Of a stretch of DNA of 64,000 nucleotides, positions 43,505-51,280 are shown piece after piece. Positions within the stretch are counted from its first letter, which is position 1; the number at the start of each line of letters is the position of its first letter. The DNA lies in contig CAIJZY010000055.1 in the NCBI GenBank assembly GCA_903825285.1, positions 1 to 64,000 on the forward strand, given 5' to 3'. The position numbers and the translations under genes were made by a program. The stretch comes from an uncultured Opitutia bacterium (GTDB lineage: Bacteria; Verrucomicrobiota; Verrucomicrobiia; Opitutales; Opitutaceae). The notes below the pieces were generated by a model. That model ran no database searches, was not told where the DNA came from, and was given only the letters and a program-made list of their open reading frames with translations.

Positions 43505-43569
43505 GTAATAAATATTTTGTTAGTATATTGTATATAATAAGATAAATACTTTAGAATTACTCTAAAAGT
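43505..43569. promoter_or_regulatory. AT-rich promoter region between hsp20 and the PEP-CTERM gene
   Basis: 65 bases consisting almost only of A and T, in a window that is otherwise overwhelmingly G/C, with ACTTTAGA and TCTAAAAGT flanking a short spacer. It lies ~70 bp upstream of hsp20 (minus) and ~150 bp before the giant gene (plus). Several TATA-like hexamers occur on both strands, so exact boxes cannot be assigned. Confidence 0.5.
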
Positions 43570-43716
43570 GCCGGCTTGGCCGTGAATGGCAGTCACATTG
43601 GGGTTAAAATATCCCGCTGTGGGCCGATCCTATTCTCGGGAGAATTACTACGTATCAGTTAGTTGTCGAAATATCCCAAATTATAGATGAGGTTAAGACC
43701 CTAGAACGAAATCGGA

Positions 43717-46700
43717 ATGAACCTAATTAGCCCAAAGATTCTCCTTCACCTGCTGCGCTGCTGCGTCCTCCTCGGCGCTGCGATCGGGCTGCGGGCGCAA
43801 GTGGTGACGGAGACGTTCATGAATGCCACGGCTCCGGGATGGGTTTTCACCGGTTCGGGCTACACTCCGACCCTGACTTCTGGAACCACTGATCCGAACG
43901 GCAACGGCTGGCTGCAGTTGACGAACTCCGGCGGGAATGAAGCCACCAGCGCGTATTACAACACCGCGTTCAATGCCGCGGGCTCCACGGTGTTCGCGAA
44001 GTTCGACTATCAGGCCTACGGTGGAACGGGCGCCGATGGCATCACCTTTTTCCTGTTTGATGGCTCGGTGCCCTTCAGTGTCGGCGCTTACGGCGGCTCG
44101 ATTGGCTATGCCCAGAAAACCGCCGCGGGCGGTGGCGGCGCTGACATCAATGGCATGAACGGCGGCTACCTTGGCGTCGCCTTGGACGAGTACGGCAATT
44201 TTTCTTCCGCCTCGGAAGGCCGCGTGGGTGGATACAACGGCACCACCGGGCTCGTGCCCGACTCGATTGGTGTCCGTGGGCCGGGCCAGGGTTTGAATGG
44301 CTACGCCTACCTCGGCGGCAGCGGCACCCTCTCCCAGTCGATCGACTCGGCCACGCGGCCCACGCAGACGAACACGGTCCAGATTCTGTTGACCGCGACC
44401 AACCAGCTCACGGTCACCCTGCAGCAGGGCGGCTCGAGCCCGCAAACCGTCCTGCAGATGGACCTGTCGGGTTACCTGCGGCCTGACACGCTTAAGTTTG
44501 GTTTCGCCGCGGGCTCAGGCGGCCTCACCAACATCCATGACGTCCGCAACCTGAACGTAACCACGCTGACCTCCAATCTCTGGTCGGGCGGGGCCGGCGA
44601 CGGCCTGTGGGGCTCGAACACAAACTGGGATCCGACCGTCGTGCCGACGGTCGGCGCGGACATTCTCTTCGACAACACCCACGTTTCGTCGGCCCAGACC
44701 ATCAACACGGTCGCCGACCGCAATGTCCGGTCCCTCTCCTTCGACGCCCCCTTCAGCTACACGCTGAACAACAACACGCTCACCTTTGACAACCAGGGCG
44801 TGGCCGGCTTCTCGGGCATTTCGGTGACCCAGACCCACGGCGGCGCCGCCCAGACGATCAATTCGAATCTCGCGCTGAGCAACGCGATCAACATCCGCAA
44901 CAACTCCACCGGCACCCTCAGCATCGGGGGCAACATCGCCACGAACGGCAACGCCCTCACGCTCGATGGCACCGGCACCAGCACCAACCTGTCAGGCGTG
45001 ATCTCCGGTGGCGGCGCCCTGATCAAGAACGACACCGGCACCGACACGCTGTCCGGGGCCAATTCCTACACCGGCGGCACGACCATCAACAACGGCACGC
45101 TCAACGCCAACAACAGCACGGCCCTCGGCACCAACGGCGTCACGCTGACCGGCGGCACCCTGGCCTCCACCAATGGCACCACGATCGGCAACACCGTCGC
45201 CCTGACAGGCAGCGCCGCCATCAACAACCTCACGCTGACCGGCGCGCTGACCCAGACCGGCAGCCAGACACTCAACCTGGGCAATGCGACGCTGGGGGCC
45301 GTCAACCTTTCCAGCACCAGCACCGGCCAGACGCTGACGACCCAGGTCGACAGCGGCACCAGCACGATCAGCGGCGTGATCGCAAACGGCGGCACCGGAG
45401 CGGGCACCCTGACCAAGACCGGCGCAGGCACCCTCGTCCTGTCGGGCAACAACACCTATACCGGCGGCACCAACATCTCCGACGGCACCCTCCAGCTCAG
45501 CGCCAGCAACCGGCTGGCCGACACCGGCGCCGTCAGCATTGGCGCCTCGGGCATCCTGAACCTCAACGGCTTCTCCGAGAAGGTCGGCAACCTCACCGCC
45601 GCCGGCGGCGCCACGATTGACTTCGGCACGACCGGCACGGCCAACACGTTTGTGTTCGACACCTACACGGCCCCCAGCAGTGGCGTGCTCGTCGTGAACA
45701 ACTGGGAAACCGGCACCGACAAGCTGGCCACCACCGTCGCCGGCCAGACCGTGAGCTCGATCTACATCTCCGGTTACGGCGTGGCCCAGGAATCGGCAAC
45801 GATTACCAATAGTCTCTACGGCAGCATCAACGCCTACCTCCTCACCCCGGTCGTGGCCTCCACGGTGGAGTGGGACGGCAGCTCCAGCAGCAGCTGGAAC
45901 ACCGGGTTCAACTGGACCGGCAACGCGAAGCCGACCACCACCCAGATCGCCGTTTTCAACAGCCTCGGCACCGCCCGGCCCAACGTCACCCTGAACGGCA
46001 GCAACACGGTCGCCGGCGTGCAATTCGGCACCGGGGCGACGGTCAGCTACAACATCACCGGGGCCAACACCCTGACGCTGGCCGGCACCGTCCCGTATAT
46101 CCAGCAGCAGAGCGCCTACAACCAGACCCTCAGCCCCAGCACGGTCGCGCTTTCCAACAACACGGTCGTCGACATCACCGGCGCCGGCAACCTGACCATC
46201 GGCGCCGCCATCACCGGCACGGGGCGCAACCTGATCAAGGACGGCACCGGCGCCGGCAAGCTCATCCTCACCGGCAACAACTCGGGCCTGACGGGCAGCG
46301 TCTACATCAACAACGGCATCGTCCAGGCCGGCAACACCAACGCCCTCGGCACCGGCACGACCAACATCACCAACGGCTCCACCCTCGAGCTGTCCGGCGG
46401 CATCAGCCCGACCAACGCGATCGCGGTCGCCGGCAGCGGCCTGGCCGGCGCCGGCGCCATCCACAATGTCAGCGGCGCCAACACCGCCTCCGGCACCATC
46501 ACCCTCGGCAGCGACACGCGCATTGCGGCCGACACCGGCACGACCCTCAACCTGACCGGCAATGTCACCGGCACGACCCAGAATCTCGAGATCACCGGGG
46601 CCGGCACGGTCAACGTCAGCCGGATCAGCACCACCACGGGTGGCGTGACGCTGAATTCGACCGGCACGGTGACCTACAACGGCGGCGCCACCGCGAACAC

Positions 46701-48189
46701 CTACACCGGCACGACCACGGTCAATTCCGGCACCCTCAATCTCGCGAAGAACAGCGGCGTCAATGCCGTCGCCGGCAACCTCGTCGTGAACGGCGGCACC
46801 GTCCAGCTCAGCGCCGCCAACCAGATCGCCGACACCGCCTCCGTCACGCTCAACGGTTCCGGCACCCTCAACCTCAACGGCCAGGCCGAGACCCTCGGCC
46901 AGCTCAGCAGCACCAGCAGCTCTGCGGCCGTGACGCTGGGCGCGGGCAGCCTGACGCTGAGCGGGCCGAACAACACCAATTCCAACTACGCCGGCACACT
47001 CACCGGCTCCGCCGGCAGCAGCCTCAACGTCTCCGGCACCGGCAAGGTTTACCTCTCGGGCAACGACTCCGGTTTCGCCGGCACGACCAACATCTCCAGC
47101 GGCACCCTCAACGTCAGCGGCTCCAACACCGTTCTCGGCACCGGCACGGTGAACGTCACCGGCTCCGGCAACTTCCAGCTGCAGGGCGGCATCAGTCTCG
47201 GCAACACGGTCGCGATCAGCGGCACCGGGACCTCCGGCAACGGCGCGATCGAGAACTTCGCCGGCAACAACACCCTCTCCGGCCCCGTCAGCCTCAGCGG
47301 CGCCAGCCGGATCCAGTCCGACTCCGGCACCCTGACCGTCGCGGGCGGCGTCACCCTCGGGGCCAACCCGCTCAATGTCGGCGGCGCCGGCACCACCAGC
47401 GTCACCGGCGCGATCAGCGGCACCGGCGGCCTGACCAAGGACGGGGCGGGCGACCTGCACCTGGGCAATTCCGCCAACTCCTTCACCGGTGCCACCACGA
47501 TCAACGCCGGCTCGATCATCGCGGACGCCAGCAACGCCTTCAACAACGCGGCCCTGCTCACCGTCGCCAGCGGCGCGGCGCTCAAGCTCAACAGCCTCAG
47601 CGAGACCATCGGCGCCCTGGCCGGCAGCGGCACCGTCGACTTCGGTTCCGGCGGCACGCTCAACCTGACCAGCGGCAGCTCGACCTTCTCCGGCACGCTC
47701 GCCGGCGCCGGCACGCTTTACATCGGCGCGGGCGCGACGCTCACGCTCGGCGCGAACTTCAACAACTCCAACCTCAACATCGTCCTCGCCGGTGGCACGC
47801 TCAACCTCAACGGCACCAACAGCACGTTCGGCAGCATCACCATCACCGGCAACTCGGTCCTCGATTTCGGTTCCTCCACGGCCTCGGTGCTCAACAGCAG
47901 CTCGCTCACGGTCAACTCCGGGATCTCCCTCACGGTGAACAACTGGGTCAACACCACCGACTACTTCTACACCCAGAACTTCACCGGCGCCGTGCCGGAC
48001 ATCCGCGGCGTCACGCCGGAGAACCAGATCACCTTCACGGGCAACTCGAACAATTCCACCGGCTGGCTGGGCTTCGACCACCAGGTCACGCCCGCCCCGG
48101 AGCCCGCCACCTATGGGGCGATCTTCACCGCCCTGATGCTGGGGGTGGTCGGCCTGCGTCGCGCTCGGCGCTCCCGCCAGGCCGCCTGA
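43717..48189 (+). CDS. Giant secreted beta-strand-repeat protein with PEP-CTERM tail
   Basis: 1490 residues. Signal peptide (LLHLLRCCVLLGAAIGLRAQ), then an L-type-lectin-like jelly-roll (~30-285; FDYQAYGGTGADGITFFLFDG ... SIGVRGPGQGLNGYAYLGGSG). Two W-rich modules (LWSGGAGDGLWGSNTNWDP; EWDGSSSSSWNTGFNWTGN, ~710) separate long arrays of autotransporter-associated repeats, e.g. GAGTLVLSGNNTYTGGTNISDGTLQL. The end is a PEP-CTERM tail: PEPATYGAIFTALMLGVVGLRRARRSRQ. It is cell-surface or matrix material: the exosortase system would cut after PEP and anchor or release it. Unlike true autotransporters it has no C-terminal beta-barrel. Asn/Thr/Gly/Ser-rich and almost Cys-free. Confidence 0.92.
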   Translation: MNLISPKILLHLLRCCVLLGAAIGLRAQVVTETFMNATAPGWVFTGSGYTPTLTSGTTDPNGNGWLQLTNSGGNEATSAYYNTAFNAAGSTVFAKFDYQAYGGTGADGITFFLFDGSVPFSVGAYGGSIGYAQKTAAGGGGADINGMNGGYLGVALDEYGNFSSASEGRVGGYNGTTGLVPDSIGVRGPGQGLNGYAYLGGSGTLSQSIDSATRPTQTNTVQILLTATNQLTVTLQQGGSSPQTVLQMDLSGYLRPDTLKFGFAAGSGGLTNIHDVRNLNVTTLTSNLWSGGAGDGLWGSNTNWDPTVVPTVGADILFDNTHVSSAQTINTVADRNVRSLSFDAPFSYTLNNNTLTFDNQGVAGFSGISVTQTHGGAAQTINSNLALSNAINIRNNSTGTLSIGGNIATNGNALTLDGTGTSTNLSGVISGGGALIKNDTGTDTLSGANSYTGGTTINNGTLNANNSTALGTNGVTLTGGTLASTNGTTIGNTVALTGSAAINNLTLTGALTQTGSQTLNLGNATLGAVNLSSTSTGQTLTTQVDSGTSTISGVIANGGTGAGTLTKTGAGTLVLSGNNTYTGGTNISDGTLQLSASNRLADTGAVSIGASGILNLNGFSEKVGNLTAAGGATIDFGTTGTANTFVFDTYTAPSSGVLVVNNWETGTDKLATTVAGQTVSSIYISGYGVAQESATITNSLYGSINAYLLTPVVASTVEWDGSSSSSWNTGFNWTGNAKPTTTQIAVFNSLGTARPNVTLNGSNTVAGVQFGTGATVSYNITGANTLTLAGTVPYIQQQSAYNQTLSPSTVALSNNTVVDITGAGNLTIGAAITGTGRNLIKDGTGAGKLILTGNNSGLTGSVYINNGIVQAGNTNALGTGTTNITNGSTLELSGGISPTNAIAVAGSGLAGAGAIHNVSGANTASGTITLGSDTRIAADTGTTLNLTGNVTGTTQNLEITGAGTVNVSRISTTTGGVTLNSTGTVTYNGGATANTYTGTTTVNSGTLNLAKNSGVNAVAGNLVVNGGTVQLSAANQIADTASVTLNGSGTLNLNGQAETLGQLSSTSSSAAVTLGAGSLTLSGPNNTNSNYAGTLTGSAGSSLNVSGTGKVYLSGNDSGFAGTTNISSGTLNVSGSNTVLGTGTVNVTGSGNFQLQGGISLGNTVAISGTGTSGNGAIENFAGNNTLSGPVSLSGASRIQSDSGTLTVAGGVTLGANPLNVGGAGTTSVTGAISGTGGLTKDGAGDLHLGNSANSFTGATTINAGSIIADASNAFNNAALLTVASGAALKLNSLSETIGALAGSGTVDFGSGGTLNLTSGSSTFSGTLAGAGTLYIGAGATLTLGANFNNSNLNIVLAGGTLNLNGTNSTFGSITITGNSVLDFGSSTASVLNSSSLTVNSGISLTVNNWVNTTDYFYTQNFTGAVPDIRGVTPENQITFTGNSNNSTGWLGFDHQVTPAPEPATYGAIFTALMLGVVGLRRARRSRQAA

Positions 48190-48207
48190 TCCGCCCGGCG
48201 CCGCCCG

Positions 48208-48221
48208 CCGGCATATGCCGG
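48208..48221. repeat. CCGGCATATGCCGG palindrome
   Basis: A perfect 14-bp palindrome followed by AAAAA, 19 bp after the giant gene's stop. A second small hairpin (GCCCC-GCC-GGGGC) lies at 48233-48245. Either may contribute to termination, but no T-run follows on the plus strand. Confidence 0.35.
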
Positions 48222-48273
48222 AAAAAGTCCGTGCCCCGCCGGGGCATCCGTGGTCTACTGCCGGTCTTTCCGC

Positions 48274-49428
48274 ATGACCTTCGACTTTGACCATCCGCCG
48301 GAGCGCCGCGGCACCGACTCGCAAAAGTGGCAGAAATACGCCGGGCGCGACATCCTGCCGCTCTGGGTGGCCGACATGGATTTCGTGTCGCCGCCCGCCA
48401 TCACCGCGGCCCTGCAGCAGCGGGTCGCCCACGGCATCTACGGCTATGCGCGGCCGGTGAAGTCCACCACCGACACCATCGTCGCCGCCCTCGCCCAGCG
48501 CTACGGCTGGCGCATCGATCCGACGTGGATCGTGTGGCTGCCCGGCCTGGTCGTCGGCCTGAACGTCGTGGCCCGGGCCTTTGCCGACGCGGGTGACGAG
48601 GTGCTGACCCTTGCCCCGGTCTATCCGCCATTCATGACCGCCCCCAAGAACGGCGCCCGGCTGTCCGTGCAGGTCCCGTTCGAGCTGCACGACGGCACCT
48701 GGCGCATCAACTGGGAGGCCCTCGAGCGGGCCGTGACGCCGCGCACGCGGCTGTTCTACCTGTGCAACCCGCACAACCCGCTGGCCCGGGTCTGGCGGCG
48801 CGAGGAGCTCACCCGCCTGGCGGCGTTCTGCCAGCAGCACAAGCTGATCCTCTGCTCCGACGAGATCCACTGCGACCTGATCCTCGATCCCGGCCTGCCC
48901 CATGTGCCGACCGCGCTCATCTCGCCCGAGATCGCCAGCCGCTCCATCACGCTCATGGCCCCGAGCAAGACCTACAACGTCCCCGGGCTGGGCACCTCCT
49001 TCGCCATCATTCCCGACGCCCTGCGCCGCACGCGGTTCGTGCACGCCACGGCCGGGATCGTGGCAGAGGTCAACACCCTCGGCTACACCGCCTGCGAGGC
49101 CGCCTACCGCGACTGCGAGCCGTGGCGCCAGGCGCTGCTCGCCTACCTGCGGGACAATCGCGATTACCTGACGGACTATGTCGCCCGCGAGCTGCCCGGC
49201 ATCAAGATCGAGGCGCCGATCGAGGCCACCTACCTTGCCTGGCTCAACGTGTCCACGCTCGGGCTGGCCGATCCGGCCGGGCATTTCGAGAAGCACGGCG
49301 TCGGCCTCAGCGACGGTGTCTTTTTTGGCGCGCCCCCGGGCCGCTACGTCCGGCTCAACTTCGGCTGCCCCCGCGCCACCCTGGCCGAGGCGCTGCGCCG
49401 CCTGAAGGCCGCGCTCACGGTCCTGTGA
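48274..49428 (+). CDS. PatB/MalY-type pyridoxal-phosphate C-S lyase
   Basis: 384 residues from the ATG at 48274. Fold type I aminotransferase family: N-terminal RGTDSQKWQKY ... LPLWVADMDFVSPPAI is the PatB/MalY hallmark, PLP Lys232 is in PSKTYNVPGLG, and the YLCNPHNP loop lies at ~162-169. The family includes cystathionine beta-lyases that make homocysteine, pyruvate and ammonia; some members instead regulate sugar uptake. Acting alone here, with no met or mal genes nearby, its exact role cannot be fixed. The start at 48250 is in frame but sits before the canonical opening. Confidence 0.9.
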   Translation: MTFDFDHPPERRGTDSQKWQKYAGRDILPLWVADMDFVSPPAITAALQQRVAHGIYGYARPVKSTTDTIVAALAQRYGWRIDPTWIVWLPGLVVGLNVVARAFADAGDEVLTLAPVYPPFMTAPKNGARLSVQVPFELHDGTWRINWEALERAVTPRTRLFYLCNPHNPLARVWRREELTRLAAFCQQHKLILCSDEIHCDLILDPGLPHVPTALISPEIASRSITLMAPSKTYNVPGLGTSFAIIPDALRRTRFVHATAGIVAEVNTLGYTACEAAYRDCEPWRQALLAYLRDNRDYLTDYVARELPGIKIEAPIEATYLAWLNVSTLGLADPAGHFEKHGVGLSDGVFFGAPPGRYVRLNFGCPRATLAEALRRLKAALTVL

Positions 49429-49445
49429 CCCACCGCGCCTGAGCC

Positions 49446-50552
49446 ATGCGCATCGGACCCCACGAGCTGTCGTCGAACCTGTTTCTCTCGCCGCTCGCGG
49501 GGTACACCAACCTGCCCATGCGCGAGACCGTCCGCGAGCTGGGCGGCCTGGGCTGGGCCACGACCGACCTCGTCAACGCCCGCTCGCTCCTCGAGCGCAA
49601 CCCCACCGCCCTCAAGCTCACCGCCACCTCCCCCGCCGACCGCCCCCTGGCCATCCAGCTGTTCGGCAGCGTGCCGGAGGAGATGCGCGACGCGGCGCTG
49701 CGCTGCCAGGAACTCGGCGTGCAGGCCGTCGACATCAACATGGGCTGCCCGGTCCGCAAGGTGGTCCAGATCGGCGGCGGGTCCGCCATGATGACCGAGC
49801 TCGGCAAGACCGCCGCCCTCGTGCGCGGCATGGTCGACGCCCTGAAGATTCCCGTCACCGCCAAGATGCGGCTCGGCTGGGACGACGACAACCTCACCGC
49901 GCCCGACCTCGTGCGTGTCCTCGAGGACGTCGGCGTGGCCGCCATCTTCGTCCACGGCCGCACCCGCGCCCAGGGCTTCAGCGGCTCGGTCAACCTCGCC
50001 GGCATCCGCCAGGTCGTCGCAGCCGCGCGGCAGATTCCCGTCATCGGCAACGGCGACGTCACCACCCCCGAGGCCGCGAAGCACATGCTCGACGAGACCG
50101 GCTGCGCCGGCGTCAGCATCGGCCGCGGCGCGTTCTACGACCCGTGGATCTTCCGGCGCACCGCGCACTACCTGGCGACGGGCGAGCTGACGCCCGAGCC
50201 CGACTTCGCCGAGCGCGTGCGCGTGCTGCGGCGGCACTTCGACCGCTATGTCTCCTTCTACGGCGAGGAGCACGGCGCCCGCCTCTTCCGCCGCGTGGCG
50301 CCGTGGTACGCCAAGCGTTTCGGCCCCGCCAAGGGCTTCAAGCGGCGCATCATCACCATCCGCTCGCGGGCCGACTTCGAGGCCGCGCTCGCCGACTACC
50401 TGGCGTGGCGCGCGCCGTTCTGCGACGCGCACGGCGAGCTGCTGCCCAAATTCCAGCCGGCTCGCCTGGTCGCGTCGTTCATGCCCGGGGGCCGCGAGGC
50501 CGCCGAGCGCTCCGCCCTCCCGGTGCCCAAGGGCCCCGTCGAGGTCTGGTAG
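49446..50552 (+). CDS. tRNA-dihydrouridine synthase
   Basis: 368 residues, FMN TIM barrel. Signature: LFLSPLAGYTNLPMR, PLAIQLFGSVPEEM, and DINMGCPVRKVVQIGGGSAMM with catalytic Cys101. VIGNGDVTTPEAAKHMLDETGCAGVSIGRGAFYDPWIF completes the barrel and flavin site. It reduces uridines in the tRNA D-loop. Closest in style to DusB, which in many bacteria sits near fis or housekeeping genes; here it follows the C-S lyase by 17 bp, probably co-transcribed. Confidence 0.94.
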   Translation: MRIGPHELSSNLFLSPLAGYTNLPMRETVRELGGLGWATTDLVNARSLLERNPTALKLTATSPADRPLAIQLFGSVPEEMRDAALRCQELGVQAVDINMGCPVRKVVQIGGGSAMMTELGKTAALVRGMVDALKIPVTAKMRLGWDDDNLTAPDLVRVLEDVGVAAIFVHGRTRAQGFSGSVNLAGIRQVVAAARQIPVIGNGDVTTPEAAKHMLDETGCAGVSIGRGAFYDPWIFRRTAHYLATGELTPEPDFAERVRVLRRHFDRYVSFYGEEHGARLFRRVAPWYAKRFGPAKGFKRRIITIRSRADFEAALADYLAWRAPFCDAHGELLPKFQPARLVASFMPGGREAAERSALPVPKGPVEVW

Positions 50553-50591
50553 CCGGCTTGCGCCCCGCCGCCCGGCCCGCAGCCTGTCCCC

Positions 50592-51269
50592 ATGTCCAAC
50601 GTCAGCCATTTCTGGGCGCTCATCCTCGGCACGGTCGTGGCGCTCATTCCATTGATCAATCCCCTGACGGCCGCGCCGACTTTTCTGGCCATCACGGAGG
50701 GCGATTCCCGTGAGCGCCGCCTGCAGCAGCTCCGCATGGCCTGCCTCTACATGGTCTTCATCCTGGTGAGCTTTCTCATCGGCGGGACCTTCATCATGGG
50801 CTTCTTCGGTCTCTCCATCCCCGGCCTGCGCATCGCGGGCGGACTGCTGGTGGCGGGCATTGGCTTCGGCATGCTGATGGGCCCCGGCCACAGTGCGGAT
50901 GACCCGCAGGCACAGCAGGAGGCCCGCGCCAAGCGCGACGTTTCTTTTTCCCCGCTCGCGATGCCCATGCTCAGTGGTCCCGGCTCCATCGCTGTCACGA
51001 TCGGCTTCACCTCCCTCGCCACCCACTGGCTCGACTACGTCGCCATCATCCTCGGCATCGTCACCGTGGCCATCATCACCTACGTCACTCTCCGCCTCGC
51101 CGAGCGCATCGTGCGCGTAATCGGGGCCAACGGCATGAACGCCCTGTCCAAGGTGATGGGTTTCCTGATTCTCTGCATTGGCATCCAGTTCATCGTGAAT
51201 GGCGTCCTGGGCATCGCGACCGATCCCGCGCTCATTCGCCTGATCCGCGATGCCGTCGTCACCCACTAG
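50592..51269 (+). CDS. MarC-family membrane protein
   Basis: 225 residues, six hydrophobic spans. N-terminal LGTVVALIPLINPLTAAPTFLAITEGDSRERRLQQL and the later FSPLAMPMLSGPGSIAVTIGF are the two MarC/UPF0056 half-motifs (N-P-x-x-x-x-x-F and P-x-x-x-GPG). The family was once linked to multiple antibiotic resistance, but the function is unknown. Follows the Dus gene by 39 bp. Confidence 0.94.
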   Translation: MSNVSHFWALILGTVVALIPLINPLTAAPTFLAITEGDSRERRLQQLRMACLYMVFILVSFLIGGTFIMGFFGLSIPGLRIAGGLLVAGIGFGMLMGPGHSADDPQAQQEARAKRDVSFSPLAMPMLSGPGSIAVTIGFTSLATHWLDYVAIILGIVTVAIITYVTLRLAERIVRVIGANGMNALSKVMGFLILCIGIQFIVNGVLGIATDPALIRLIRDAVVTH

Positions 51270-51280
51270 CCTGCCCGACC

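Noticed and set aside
43632-43645. ATTCTC-GG-GAGAAT palindrome before the giant gene
   Set aside because: Arms of six bases only; could be an operator but nothing else supports it.
44900-47900. Repeated DNA in the giant gene as a CRISPR array or tandem-repeat locus
   Set aside because: The repeats are imperfect and in codon phase (Gly/Asn/Thr/Ser beta-strand repeats); spacing is variable and there are no cas genes.
44992-49296. 1434-codon open frame on the minus strand opposite the giant repeat protein and the C-S lyase
   Set aside because: It is antisense to a clear secreted PEP-CTERM protein and a PatB-type lyase. Its composition (Ala/Gly/Arg/Asp/Val in low-complexity runs) is what GC-rich antisense frames produce.
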